64,000 nucleotides of DNA from Burkholderiales bacterium. Its GTDB lineage: Bacteria; Pseudomonadota; Gammaproteobacteria; Burkholderiales; SG8-41. A program made the translations under genes and the position numbers. Positions within the stretch are counted from its first letter, which is position 1. The number at the start of each line of letters is the position of its first letter. Of this stretch, positions 9,477 to 18,495 are shown one piece after another. A model generated the notes under the pieces. The model saw nothing but the letters and a program-made list of their open reading frames with translations. It searched no databases and was not told where the DNA came from. The stretch spans positions 31,475 through 95,474 of the forward strand of contig JAIENU010000022.1 in NCBI GenBank assembly GCA_019751125.1, read 5' to 3'.

Positions 9477-10337
9477 TCACGGCTTCAGGTATTTCGCAAA
9501 AAACGCCTCGCTGCGTTTCAGCGTGTCTTCCATCGCCACACGGTTCGGGGCATGGCTTTGCTTGGTTTTGCCGGGATCGTCGTAGGAGTGGTGTGCGCCG
9601 TCATACCAGTAAAACTCAAGCTCGGCGCCACGGCCGCGCAGCGTTTCGGCGAAACTGCGGCACACCACCGGGGACACTTCGTCATCGTTTTCCGCCACCG
9701 CCAGCAACAGCGGCGCATAGGGCTTGTAGCCGGATTCTGCGGCCTGGGTGCGGCAACTTGGATAAATCGCCAGCGCCGCACGGAATCCGTTCGCCGGTGA
9801 CGGATCCTTCAGTCCCGGCGGCTGCGGCGCCATCGTCGACAGCACGGTCATGCCGCCGTTGGACCAGCCCTGCAAACCGATGCGATCCGGGATGACGTCG
9901 GCGCGGGTGCGCAGGTAGGCCAGCGCACCATAGGCGTCGAGCGGACGCGCCGTGATTTCGCTGACCTCGCCCGGCCGGCTGCTGTAGGAATGTTTGGCAA
10001 AACCTTCGGGATAACCGCGCGGACCGAAACTGTCGACATGGATGGCGACGTAGCCGCGCTCGGCCCAGTAACGGCCCCACATCCTGTGGCGCATGGTCAG
10101 CGCATCGGCATCGTACTGGCCTTTTTTCAGCGACGAGTACGAACCGGCACGGCCGTGCATCATCACCACCGCCGGATAACGACCCGGTGCCTGCGGTTTG
10201 AATACATAGCCGGTGAGTTCGGTACGACCGTCGGCACTGGCAAATCGCACCGTTTCCGGCGCCGCCGGTTCGCCGGCGATGGCACGGCCCGCACCGGCCA
10301 GCAGCAGCACCAGCAGCCAACTGCGAATGTTATTCAT
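9477..10337 (-). CDS. Dienelactone hydrolase-like alpha/beta hydrolase, exported
   Basis: About 286 residues from the ATG at 10337, which opens on a signal peptide ([21 protein letters not shown]) and has a GGGG-rich Shine-Dalgarno upstream. The alpha/beta hydrolase triad is visible: nucleophile in GWSNGG, acid in [11 protein letters not shown], histidine in [20 protein letters not shown] supplies the oxyanion region. The family cleaves enol-lactones or esters; the periplasmic location makes a general esterase or acyl hydrolase plausible. It lies 50 bases upstream of accA in the same direction. Confidence 0.8.
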   Translation of the reverse strand: MNNIRSWLLVLLLAGAGRAIAGEPAAPETVRFASADGRTELTGYVFKPQAPGRYPAVVMMHGRAGSYSSLKKGQYDADALTMRHRMWGRYWAERGYVAIHVDSFGPRGYPEGFAKHSYSSRPGEVSEITARPLDAYGALAYLRTRADVIPDRIGLQGWSNGGMTVLSTMAPQPPGLKDPSPANGFRAALAIYPSCRTQAAESGYKPYAPLLLAVAENDDEVSPVVCRSFAETLRGRGAELEFYWYDGAHHSYDDPGKTKQSHAPNRVAMEDTLKRSEAFFAKYLKP

Positions 10338-10420
10338 CCGGATATCCCCGCCTGTCCTGCGCCCGAAAAACAAGTCCGCAAGATAACAGGTCATCAGCCC
10401 TTAAAAAACGCTCGCAATAT

Positions 10421-10455
10421 AATTTCAAGCCATTGTTTTTATTGAATATTTTTTT
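10421..10455 (+). repeat. AT-rich dispersed element, copy 2
   Basis: Plus strand CAAGCCATTGTTTTTATTGA followed by ATATTTTTTT, close to the consensus. It overlaps the last codons of the minus-strand MFS gene and supplies its TAA stop (10439-10441). Confidence 0.75.
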
Positions 10456-11644
10456 CGGTAGCTGGTGGCTTGCGGCGAATGTCGTCGCGCAGCAGGTGCG
10501 CCGCAATGCCGAGCAGCGCGGCATCAAGCCAGAACACAGGCACCATGCCGAAGGCCGCGGACAGCGTGCCGAACACAAACGGCACCAGCACCTCGGTGCC
10601 CTTGTTTGCCATCTGGCGCAGGCCCATCGCCTCGCCGGTGCGCCCCTCGGGCGCGCGGTTGAAGGCGAGCAGCATCGACAGGGGGCTGCCGCAACCCAGT
10701 CCCAGACCGAGCACAAAGGACATCACGGCCAGCGCGGCAAAACTTTTCAGGAAGGGAAACACCAGGCAAACGCCCACCGCCAGCAGCAGCGACATGCACA
10801 GCACGCGTTCCTCGCTGAAGCGCTTCACCAGGTGCGGCATCAGCACGCGCACGATCAGCAGCGCGCAGCCAAAGGCGCCGAGGATCAGACCGATCTGCGA
10901 GGCGGAGAGCCCGACGCGATGACCGTAGATCGGCAACAGCAGGTTGTAAAGCTCCAGCGCGGTTTCGATGATGCCGGCGACAATCAGCGCCCGGCGCAGC
11001 GGCTTGTTGCGCAGCAGGTCGAAGGTGCGGCGTTCACTTTTGGCCGAGCCGCGCGGCACATGCGAGGTCGGCGGCAGCCAGCCGCGCCAGAACGCAAGCA
11101 GCAGCATCGGGATCACCGGCAGCAGTGCCAGCGCGCCGAAGGTGTAACGGTGGCCGATGGCATCGATCAGGAAACCGGCGGTGGTCGGCCCGAGCAGCGC
11201 GGTCAGCGCGATGCCGAGGCTGAACCAGCTGTAGTTGCGCGTGCGTTCCTGGCCATCAGCGAGCGCGCCGATCAGGTGCTGCACCGAGACGGTGTAGAAA
11301 ATATAGCAGGCGCTCATCAGCGCCGCGGCTACAAACAGCAGCTCGAGGCGCTGCCAGAACAGCGGCACCGACAGCCCGACGAACAGCCCGGTCATGCCGA
11401 ACAGCATCGGCTTGCGGAAACCGATGCGGTCTGAAATCTGCCCGGCATAAACGGACAGGAGCAGCGGCAGCATCGCGTTGGTGGCGAACAGCAGGCCGAC
11501 CACGAACTCGTTGGCGCCGAGCTCCAGCGCGGACAGCGACAGCAGCACCTTGCTGCCCTTGAACGCGGTGTGCGACAACACGCTGAGCAGGATCACGCGA
11601 AAAACCAGGGGCATGATCAGGGCGCCGTGTCCGGCACGCCGCAT
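10439..11644 (-). CDS. MFS transporter
   Basis: A 401-residue protein with about 12 hydrophobic segments. The MFS loop motif after TM2 reads GQISDRIGFRKPMLFGM. The rest resembles drug or small-solute exporters (for example YSWFSLGIALTALLGPTTAGFLID). The substrate cannot be assigned. The start is uncertain: the ATG at 11644 (MRRAGHG) and the internal MPLVFRV ATG both lack a strong Shine-Dalgarno. The C-terminus (KPPATEKNIQ) is encoded partly by an AT-rich dispersed element that also supplies the stop codon. Confidence 0.85.
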   Translation of the reverse strand: MRRAGHGALIMPLVFRVILLSVLSHTAFKGSKVLLSLSALELGANEFVVGLLFATNAMLPLLLSVYAGQISDRIGFRKPMLFGMTGLFVGLSVPLFWQRLELLFVAAALMSACYIFYTVSVQHLIGALADGQERTRNYSWFSLGIALTALLGPTTAGFLIDAIGHRYTFGALALLPVIPMLLLAFWRGWLPPTSHVPRGSAKSERRTFDLLRNKPLRRALIVAGIIETALELYNLLLPIYGHRVGLSASQIGLILGAFGCALLIVRVLMPHLVKRFSEERVLCMSLLLAVGVCLVFPFLKSFAALAVMSFVLGLGLGCGSPLSMLLAFNRAPEGRTGEAMGLRQMANKGTEVLVPFVFGTLSAAFGMVPVFWLDAALLGIAAHLLRDDIRRKPPATEKNIQ

Positions 11645-11763
11645 CCGTCGCAGCGGCGTGACGGTTCACAGGAAAAAAAGGGGAAGGAAAAGAAGGCTTG
11701 GAAATTCATGGCGGGCGCGTGTATTTTAACGCACCCCCACCTGCACTTTCCCGGAGAAACCCT

Positions 11764-12657
11764 GTGAAAATCCAGCATATCGGCGTCGTCAGTCCCGGCG
11801 ACATGGGCCAGGCCGTGGCGCAGACCCTGAAAAATGGCGGCTTCACCGTACACACCGCGCTCGACGGCCGCAGCCCACGCACGAAAGCGCTGGCACTCGA
11901 AGCCGGCCTCAACGACTGCGGCAGCATGGCGAAACTGGTCGCGACCTGTGACGTGCTGCTGTCCATCCTCAACCCCGCCGCCGCCATCGACAACGCCCGC
12001 GCCGCGGCCGCCGCGATCAAGGCCAGCGGAAAACGCCTGCTTTACGTCGACTGCAACGCCATCGCGCCGCAGACCATGCATGAGATCGCGAAGATCATCG
12101 GCGGCGCCGGCGGCGACTGCGCCGATGCCGGCATCATCGGCCCGCCGCCGCGCGGCAAGGCCGGCATGCGCATGTATGTCTCCGGCCCGCAGGCGAAAAG
12201 CCTGGGGGCATTGAATACCGGCGGCATCACGGTTCGCGTGCTCGGTGACCGCATCGGTGACGCCTCGGCGATCAAGATGTGCTATGCCTCTTACACCAAG
12301 GGTGCGGTCGCACTCGGCGTCGAAATGCTGATGGCGGCACGCAGACTGGGGGTTGACGAGGCCCTCGACCGGGAGCTGCTGGAAAGCGCCGCCGACAACC
12401 GGCAGTGGATCCTCAACCGCACCACGGTGATGCCGCCGAAGGCCTACCGCTGGGTGCCGGAGATGCAGGAAATCGCCAAGACCTTCGAAGGCACCGGGCT
12501 CACGCCGCGCATCCTGCTCGGCGCCGCCGACATGTACGAAATGATCGCCAAGACCGCGCTCGGCCGGGAAACGCCGGAAGAAGCGCGCAAGCAGGCCCGC
12601 GACGGGCAAAGCGTGGTGCGGGGACTGGCGGACGACCCGGCGGGTCGGATCCCCTGA
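11764..12657 (+). CDS. 6-phosphogluconate-dehydrogenase-like NAD(P) oxidoreductase (DUF1932)
   Basis: About 297 residues. The N-terminal Rossmann domain reads VKIQHIGVVSPGDMGQAVAQTLKN, and the C-terminal half matches the DUF1932 domain (IKMCYASYTKGAVALGVEML, PPKAYRWVPEMQEIA). This places it in the beta-hydroxyacid dehydrogenase superfamily, acting on an unknown 2- or 3-hydroxyacid. I chose the GTG at 11764 because CGGAG lies about 8 bases upstream and the Rossmann strand begins at once; an ATG at 11698 would add an unrelated leader. Confidence 0.82.
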   Translation: MKIQHIGVVSPGDMGQAVAQTLKNGGFTVHTALDGRSPRTKALALEAGLNDCGSMAKLVATCDVLLSILNPAAAIDNARAAAAAIKASGKRLLYVDCNAIAPQTMHEIAKIIGGAGGDCADAGIIGPPPRGKAGMRMYVSGPQAKSLGALNTGGITVRVLGDRIGDASAIKMCYASYTKGAVALGVEMLMAARRLGVDEALDRELLESAADNRQWILNRTTVMPPKAYRWVPEMQEIAKTFEGTGLTPRILLGAADMYEMIAKTALGRETPEEARKQARDGQSVVRGLADDPAGRIP

Positions 12658-12713
12658 CGTTCAGCCCCCTGACTTTCAGCTCCCCTTGAGTTCAGACCCC
12701 CGACGTTCAGACG
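12652..12713. repeat. Imperfect tandem repeat, about four 14-16 base units
   Basis: After the dehydrogenase stop, the unit CCCTGACGTTCAG recurs with changes (CCCTGACTTTCAG, CCTTGAGTTCAG, CCCGACGTTCAG). The array runs to the 3-prime end of the convergent cyclase-like gene. It may be a slipped-strand array or a remnant; no stem is apparent. Confidence 0.5.
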
Positions 12714-13624
12714 CGGTAATGCGAGCGGCGGTCGCGGCGGAACACGATCGTCGGCCGCCCTTCCGCAGCCTTGCTGTAGCCGGGGCGGATTTCACCCTCG
12801 CCCTCGAGCATCATCTCGCGCCGCATCAGGTGGATTTCGGCGCCATCGGAACGGGTGATGAAGGTGCCGTTGACACTGTGGTCAACGATGAAAAACTGCA
12901 TGCGCTCGACGCGGATCGTGGCATGGCGGCGTGACACCACGGCATCGGTCACCAGCAGCTCGCAGCCGGCCTCGCGGCCGATGGTCAGGATCGGATGCCA
13001 GTGGTCGAGGCGACGCACATCCGGGCCCAGTTCCAGCACCAGGCTGCCAGAATCCTCAGGGATGGTGCGATGGATGTGCGGATTGATCTGGGTGCGGTGA
13101 ATGAGATCGTCACGCCACTGCACTTCGCAGACCGAGGTTTTCGACAGCGAGGTCTTCAGCATGGCCTCGAACACGGTGCGCGTCGCCCCGGCGTGAACGG
13201 CACCCAGCTGGTCCCTGGTGCTTTGCGCGATCAGGATCTGGTCGGCACTGGCTGCATCGGCCAGATAGGCTGCGACATTGACCGTGTCGCCATAGACATC
13301 GTCTCCGCCGACCACCACCGGCCCGCTGTGCAGGCCGATCCTTATCTTCATCACCAGCCCGCCGGGACGCAAGGAAGCCATCACCCGGTGCATCTCGATC
13401 GCGGCAGTGACCGCGCTGTCCGCATCAGCGAACAGGCACATGATGGCGTCACCGATGGTTTTCACCGCGCGGCCATGATGGCGCGGCAGGATCTGCTCCA
13501 ATGAATCGAGGCAGGCGTTGATGATGCGCAGGGCCTCGATGTCTCCAAGGCGACGGTAAAGCGCTGTGCTGTCGACGATGTCGGCGAACAGCACCGCGAG
13601 ATCGTCTGCTTCTGGATTCGGCAT
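12707..13624 (-). CDS. Class III adenylate/guanylate cyclase-like protein with C-terminal FHA domain
   Basis: 305 residues. The N-terminal class III cyclase domain spans about 8-165: first metal Asp in LFADIVDSTALYRRLGD, second in AVKTIGDAIMCLF, then GDTVNVAAYLADAA. In active class III cyclases the residue four after this Asn is a catalytic Arg (NxxxR); here it is Tyr. The C-terminal FHA domain (about 210-290) has the phosphothreonine-binding residues in LTIGREAG, VSRRHA and VNGTFI. The protein may respond to phosphorylated partners or be a cyclase-derived scaffold. It is convergent with the dehydrogenase gene; the start at 13624 fits the domain start. Confidence 0.83.
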   Translation of the reverse strand: MPNPEADDLAVLFADIVDSTALYRRLGDIEALRIINACLDSLEQILPRHHGRAVKTIGDAIMCLFADADSAVTAAIEMHRVMASLRPGGLVMKIRIGLHSGPVVVGGDDVYGDTVNVAAYLADAASADQILIAQSTRDQLGAVHAGATRTVFEAMLKTSLSKTSVCEVQWRDDLIHRTQINPHIHRTIPEDSGSLVLELGPDVRRLDHWHPILTIGREAGCELLVTDAVVSRRHATIRVERMQFFIVDHSVNGTFITRSDGAEIHLMRREMMLEGEGEIRPGYSKAAEGRPTIVFRRDRRSHYRV

Positions 13625-13845
13625 GTTTCCGTGACTGTTGATGTCTGGCGCCGCGAAATGCGTGACTGTCCGCGCGGCCCAGCCCCTTGTTGCCTGCCGC
13701 TACTCTACGCCAGCGCACAAGCCGCGGGCAAGTTGCCCGCGGCCTGGCCGGCACGACTGTCATCGACAAAAACCGGTGCGCCCTTCAGAATCCCGCCCAT
13801 CCATACCTGCCGCACCCCGCGCACCCGCGTCACCGGAGATTGAAC

Positions 13846-14700
13846 ATGAGCACCACATCCGACACCCGCAACATGGCCCTGTTCTGCGACTTCGAGAACG
13901 TCGCGCTCGGCGTGCGCGAAGCCAAGTACCCTGACTTCGAGATCAAGCGCGTGCTCGAACGCCTGCTGCTCAAGGGCGACATCGTGGTGAAAAAGGCCTA
14001 CTGCGACTGGGAGCGCTACAAGGAATTCAAGAAACCGATGCATGAAGCGGCCTTCGAACTGATCGAAATCCCGCATGTGCGCATGTCCGGCAAGAACTCC
14101 GCCGACATCCGCATGGTGGTTGACGCGCTGGACCTTTGCTACACCAAGGCCCACGTCGATACCTTCGTCATCATCAGCGGCGACTCCGATTTTTCACCGC
14201 TGGTGTCCAAGCTGCGCGAGAACAACAAGGTGGTGATCGGCGTCGGCGTCAAGAAATCCTCCTCCGACCTGCTGATTTCCAACTGCGACGAATTCATTTT
14301 CTACGACGACCTCGCCCGCGAAAAAGAGAAAAAGCAGGCGAAAAAACAGCAGCGGCCGAAAAAACCCGCCGCACCGAAGGTCGCTGCTGGCGGTGAAAAG
14401 GACAGCCCCGAAAAAGAGACTGGCGACAAGGACGGCAGCGACCGCAAGACCGAAGCGCTTGACCTGGTTCTCGAGACGATCGAGGCACTGTTCGCCGAAC
14501 GCGGCGCCGAGGAAAAGATCTGGGGCTCGATGGTGAAACAGGCCCTGAAGCGCCGCCAGCCGGGCTTCAACGAGAGTTATTACGGCTTCCGCTCCTTTGG
14601 CAAGCTGCTCGACGAGGCGCAGTCCCGCAAGCTGCTCGAACTCGAGCCCGACGAAAAATCGGGCGGCGTGATCATCAAGAGCTTCAACCCGGACTATTGA
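13846..14700 (+). CDS. NYN-domain ribonuclease-like protein with C-terminal LOTUS/OST-HTH domain
   Basis: About 284 residues. The N-terminal NYN (PIN-like) domain has the acidic metal-site residues in ALFCDFENVALG, KNSADIRMVVDALDL and ISGDSDFSPLVSKLREN. A Lys-rich linker (about 158-205) precedes a C-terminal OST-HTH-like region (LVLETIEALFAERGAEEKIWGS through YGFRSFGKLLDEA). NYN proteins are predicted RNases and LOTUS domains bind RNA, so an RNA-processing role is likely. Start ATG at 13846 has CGGAG nearby. A small membrane protein gene follows after 56 bases. Confidence 0.88.
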   Translation: MSTTSDTRNMALFCDFENVALGVREAKYPDFEIKRVLERLLLKGDIVVKKAYCDWERYKEFKKPMHEAAFELIEIPHVRMSGKNSADIRMVVDALDLCYTKAHVDTFVIISGDSDFSPLVSKLRENNKVVIGVGVKKSSSDLLISNCDEFIFYDDLAREKEKKQAKKQQRPKKPAAPKVAAGGEKDSPEKETGDKDGSDRKTEALDLVLETIEALFAERGAEEKIWGSMVKQALKRRQPGFNESYYGFRSFGKLLDEAQSRKLLELEPDEKSGGVIIKSFNPDY

Positions 14701-14756
14701 ACGAAGGCACCGCGGCACGGTCTGAAGCGCAATAGCCGAAGGAAAAAAACCAGCCC

Positions 14757-15059
14757 ATGACCACCGGACCCCGTATCCACATCCAGATGCGACCGCAGGC
14801 CGGACTGCTCGAGCGCATCGTATTCAGCATCATCGCCCTGCTGCTGGTGGTGGCCGCCTTCTTTTTCATCGGCATCGCGATCATCGCCGGCCTTGCACTC
14901 GCCGCGGTACTGGCAGCGCGCTGGTGGTGGCTCGGGCGCAAGTTGCGCAAGGCCCAGCAGGCGGAACAGGCCGATGTGGTTGAAGGTGAATACCGCGTGG
15001 TCGGGGCCGAGGTAATCGAAGCCGCGGTGATCGAACAGCCGCCGCAACGCCGCGAATAG
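14757..15059 (+). CDS. Small membrane protein, unknown function
   Basis: 100 residues with two adjacent hydrophobic segments (IVFSIIALLLVVAAFFFIGI and AIIAGLALAAVLAARWWWLG), then a basic stretch (RKLRKAQQAEQ) and an acidic/valine-rich tail (VVEGEYRVVGAEVIEAAVIE). AAGGA lies upstream of the ATG. It probably shares a transcript with the NYN gene. I recognise no specific function. Confidence 0.7.
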   Translation: MTTGPRIHIQMRPQAGLLERIVFSIIALLLVVAAFFFIGIAIIAGLALAAVLAARWWWLGRKLRKAQQAEQADVVEGEYRVVGAEVIEAAVIEQPPQRRE

Positions 15060-15079
15060 CCACGCCGCCTTCGCGCGAA

Positions 15080-15988
15080 TCAGTCCGGCTTGCGGTCCAG
15101 CTCCTGATCCAGCAGCGAAACCGGATCCTCCAGCGGTTCAAGATGGGTCAGCACATGGGCGTTCGGCACCGCGCCGCGGATGTCGTGTTCGATGCGCTCC
15201 ACACAGTCATGCCCCTGCTTCACGGTCCAGGCGCCGGGCACCAGCACGTGCACGGTGACAAAAGCGCGGCTGCCCGACTGCCGGGTGCGCAGTGCATGGA
15301 AATCAAGCCCCTGTGCACGGTAACCATCAAGTACGCCTTCGATTCCGGCCAGCTGTTCCGGCGGCAGCGACACATCCATCAGTCCTTCGACTGAACGCCG
15401 CATCAGCTGCAGTCCGGTCCAGACAATGTTCAGCGCCACCAGCAGCGCAATCACCGGATCAAGCCACAGCCAGCCGCTGAACCACACCAGCGCAACTCCG
15501 GCCACCACACCCACCGAAGTCCAGACATCGGTCATCAGGTGGTGCGCATCCGCCTCCAGCGTGATCGAACGATGCTCACGCCCGACCTTGAGCAGTACGC
15601 GCGCCACCGCCAGGTTGATCAGCGAAGCGACCACCGCAACCGCCAGACCCGCGCCCACCGACTCGATCGGCTGCGGACTCCACAGGCGGTCCACCGCGGC
15701 ATAGGCAATGCTGATTGCCGCCACCAGGATCAGCATGCCTTCAAAGGCGCTGGAGAAATACTCGGCCTTTTCGCGGCCGTGGGCATGGCGCTCGTCGGCC
15801 GGCGTCGCGGCCACGCTCAATGCCCACAGCGCCATCATCGCCGCCGCCAGATTGACCAGCGATTCCAGCGCATCGGAGAGTAATCCCACCGAACCCGTCA
15901 TCCACCAGGCGGCACCCTTGAGCAGGATCGTGACCACCGCTGCCGCGATGGACAGCCAGGCGTAGCGGGTAAGCCGGGCCGTGCTCAC
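15080..15988 (-). CDS. Cation diffusion facilitator (CDF) metal efflux transporter
   Basis: 302 residues with the six-helix CDF core. TM2 carries the metal site SDALESLVN and TM5 has [18 protein letters not shown], the HxxxD pair of zinc/iron/manganese CDF proteins. A cytoplasmic C-terminal domain with [22 protein letters not shown] follows. It exports divalent cations by proton antiport, metal unknown. The start is a GTG at 15988, 42 bases after the thioesterase stop, across an AT-rich dispersed element. Confidence 0.92.
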   Translation of the reverse strand: MSTARLTRYAWLSIAAAVVTILLKGAAWWMTGSVGLLSDALESLVNLAAAMMALWALSVAATPADERHAHGREKAEYFSSAFEGMLILVAAISIAYAAVDRLWSPQPIESVGAGLAVAVVASLINLAVARVLLKVGREHRSITLEADAHHLMTDVWTSVGVVAGVALVWFSGWLWLDPVIALLVALNIVWTGLQLMRRSVEGLMDVSLPPEQLAGIEGVLDGYRAQGLDFHALRTRQSGSRAFVTVHVLVPGAWTVKQGHDCVERIEHDIRGAVPNAHVLTHLEPLEDPVSLLDQELDRKPD

Positions 15989-16000
15989 GATCGCCCCCGA

Positions 16001-16040
16001 GGGTTATTCATAACCCGTTGTTTTAATTGATTATTTTTTA
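16001..16040 (+). repeat. AT-rich dispersed element, copy 3
   Basis: Plus strand CATAACCCGTTGTTTTAATT followed by GATTATTTTTT. It covers the stop codon of the thioesterase gene and reaches toward the CDF start. Its left end also forms a perfect palindrome (GGGTTAT-TC-ATAACCC, 16001-16016). Confidence 0.7.
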
Positions 16041-16453
16041 CCACCGCTGTTGACCAGTGCAACCTTGTTCTGGGTGCGCACATCGAAGCGCTCGACGTTG
16101 ACGATGATGCGCTCGTGCACGCCCTCGCCGATGCGCTCCACCGCATCCTCGGCCCACACCCTGAACGTGAGCTTGCGTCCTTCAACCTTGACCACTTCGG
16201 CATGTGCCTTGACCCGCATGCCCACCGGTGTCGCCGCGGTGTGGCTGACATCAAGCCGTGTGCCGACAGTCTGATGACCGGCCGGCAACAAACCTTCGAC
16301 GGCATTCAGCGCCGATTCCTCGAGCAGCATCACCAGCACCGGCGTCGCCAGCACCTTGATGCGGCCGCTGCCGACATGCGGCGCGGTGTCGCGCGTGCCG
16401 ACCATGATTTCGGTGGAGCCCTGCAGTCCGCTGCGGATGGCGCTCAGATCCAT
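16031..16453 (-). CDS. Thioesterase, hotdog fold (FlK-like)
   Basis: 140 residues from the ATG at 16453, with AGGAC just upstream. The sequence resembles the fluoroacetyl-CoA-specific thioesterase FlK family (VLATPVLVMLLEESALNAVEGLLPAGHQTVGTRLDVSH, HTAATPVGMRVKAHAEV). These small proteins hydrolyse acyl-CoA esters. It precedes the CDF gene on the same strand, but a functional link is not evident. Confidence 0.82.
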   Translation of the reverse strand: MDLSAIRSGLQGSTEIMVGTRDTAPHVGSGRIKVLATPVLVMLLEESALNAVEGLLPAGHQTVGTRLDVSHTAATPVGMRVKAHAEVVKVEGRKLTFRVWAEDAVERIGEGVHERIIVNVERFDVRTQNKVALVNSGGKK

Positions 16454-16495
16454 GTCCTGTCCAGTCTTTTTTCCAGTTGATAGGGGCGGGCCGCA

Positions 16496-16525
16496 TTGCG
16501 AGCGGCGATGGCACGATGTTACATT
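16496..16525 (+). promoter_or_regulatory. Possible sigma-70 promoter for the LLM oxidoreductase
   Basis: TTGCGA (16496-16501) and TACATT (16520-16525) are 18 bases apart, in the divergent gap between the thioesterase and LLM genes, about 75 bases before the ATG. The match is moderate. Confidence 0.35.
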
Positions 16526-16600
16526 GAATCGAAACCGGGTTTTCCCGTTACTGCCCGCTTCTTTCCACTCACCAATCGATGCCGGAGGAGACCGCGCAAT

Positions 16601-17729
16601 GCGACTGGGATTTTTCACGATGCCTTTGCATCCCGCGCAGCGCGCCCCGGCGCAGACGCTCGCCGAGGACCGCGAGGCGATCATCCTCGCCGACCGCCTC
16701 GGCTTTTACGACGCCTTTGTCGGCGAGCACCTGACCGAGCCTTCGGAAAACGTCAGCAACAGCTTCATCTTCCTCGCCACGCTGATCCACCACACACGCA
16801 CCATCAAACTCGCCACCGGCACTTCCAATCTGTCGCACAGCCACCCGGCGCTGATCGCTGCGCATGCCGCGATGTTCGACCACCTCGCCGGCGGCCGCTT
16901 CATCTTCGGTGTCAGCCCCGGCGCACTGCCCTCGGATGCCGAGGTGCTGGGCCTGCTCGACGAGGACCGCAACAAGCTGTTCGCCGAAGCGATCGACGTC
17001 ATCCTCGAAATCTGGAAGCGCGATGTGCCCTATGACATCGACCTGCCCGGCAACCGCTTCAAGGTCAGCACCGCGCGCACACGCAACGCCGAAATCGGCC
17101 GCGGCGCGATGTACAAGCCGCTGCAGCAACCACGCCCGGAAATCGTCGGCACCGTGGTCGCCCCCGGCTCGAAGGGAGTGATCGCAATGGGCGAGCGCGA
17201 CTTCCATCCGCTGTCGGCAAATTTCCTGCTGTCGCAGTACCTGCCCTCGCACTGGCAGAACTACGCCGAGGGCAAACGCCGCGCAGGCCAGGTGGCCGAT
17301 CCTGCCGACTGGCGCATCGCGCGCACCATCTTTGTCGCCGATGACGAACACACCGCGCGCCGCTACGCGCTCGAGGATGCGGCCAGCCCGTACCGCTATT
17401 ACTGGGAACTGCTGCTGAAAAAGATGCTGATCTCGAAGCGCCACATCATTTTCAAGACCAGCCCGGAACAGGACGACCGCGAGCTGACCACCGACTACAT
17501 GGTCAAGCGGCTGGTGATCTGCGGCACGCCGGACAGCGTGGCCGAGCAGATACTCGCACTGCGCGAACAAACCGGCGACTTCGGCGAAATCGTCTACGCC
17601 GGCATGGACTGGGTGGATCCGCGGCTGGCGAAACGCTCGATGGAACTGATGGCGGAAAAAGTCATGCCGCAGATCAACCGCGCGATCGGACAGACGACCC
17701 GCTCCGCCGCGACATCCGCAGCCGGTTGA
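16601..17729 (+). CDS. LLM-class flavin-dependent oxidoreductase
   Basis: 376 residues of the bacterial-luciferase-like TIM barrel. Family blocks include MRLGFFTMPLHP, GFYDAFVGEHLTEP, TIKLATGTSNLSHSHPALIAAHAAMFDHLAGGRF and GVSPGALPSDAEVLG. These enzymes use FMNH2 to oxidise small organics, often as monooxygenases. The ATG at 16601 has a strong GGAGGAG Shine-Dalgarno. The substrate is unknown. Confidence 0.9.
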
Positions 17730-18056
17730 ACCTTCCCAAAAAACCGCGGTCCACCCTGACATGGCAATACTGATCGGATACTGGTTGATGCTGGCCGCCA
17801 GCTGCATGGCAGGGCCGGCATCCGTACGCCTTCAGCGCCAGCGGGTTCCCGCCTGCATCACCAGCCGCACGCAAGCCGCCGGAAAGCCGAACGCCTTCGT
17901 CTCTTCCGCCCGGCGCCGCCACCGCCGCTGACCTTCCGGTCCGGCTGCAGCAGCGCCGGGCCTCACTCCAGAAGCAGGACATCGTCAGGCACCGCCTTCA
18001 GGGCGGCGCAGGACTTCCCGTCGCTTTGAGATGAAAAAAGGAAGGAAAACAACACC
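17730..18056. other. 327-base gap with no supported gene
   Basis: Open frames here are short or lack family signals and a ribosome-binding site. The only useful site is an AGGAAGG-like Shine-Dalgarno shortly before the rnk-like start at 18057. I see no terminator or repeat. Confidence 0.5.
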
Positions 18057-18473
18057 ATGCAACAGAACATCAGCATCACCGCCCCTGATTACCGCAGGCT
18101 GAGCCGGCTTGTCGCCGACCTTGGCCGCTTCACACCGTCCGCTTTCAGCGGCGCCGAAACCCTTGCCGAGCTGCTCGATGCCGGGCGCATCGTGCTGCCG
18201 GAGGGCATTCCGGGCGACATCGTGACCATGAACTCGCGCGTGCTCTACGAAGACATCGAGGCCGGCGAGTTGCGCGAGGTCACCCTGTCCTATCCGGAGG
18301 ACGCGAACCCTGCCCTTGGCAAGGTTTCAGTGCTGTCGCCGGTCGGCGCCGCACTGCTCGGACTGGCAGCCGGTGACGAAACGGTACTGCCGCTGCCGCA
18401 CGGCCGCAGCGCCTGCATCCGCATCTGCAAGGTGGTCTGGCAGCCGGAAGCACACGGGCAGTACGAGTTGTGA
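18057..18473 (+). CDS. Rnk-like regulator with GreA/GreB C-terminal domain
   Basis: 138 residues. A short helical N-terminal region (ITAPDYRRLSRLVADLG) is followed by the GreA/GreB-type C-terminal FKBP-like domain (GDIVTMNSRVLYEDIEAGELREVTLSYPEDANPALGKVSVLSPVGAALLGLAAGD). This is the Rnk (regulator of nucleoside diphosphate kinase) architecture. Rnk proteins bind RNA polymerase through the secondary channel region. It is a stand-alone gene with a good upstream AGGAAGG. Confidence 0.88.
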   Translation: MQQNISITAPDYRRLSRLVADLGRFTPSAFSGAETLAELLDAGRIVLPEGIPGDIVTMNSRVLYEDIEAGELREVTLSYPEDANPALGKVSVLSPVGAALLGLAAGDETVLPLPHGRSACIRICKVVWQPEAHGQYEL

Positions 18474-18495
18474 GTGTGGAGGTTGCCCCGCCGCG

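Noticed and set aside
10421..10455. AT-rich elements as IHF sites or sigma-70 promoters
   Set aside because: The copies do not fit WATCAANNNNTTR at a fixed place, and no consistent -35/-10 pair with 16-18 base spacing appears. Both gene orientations occur.
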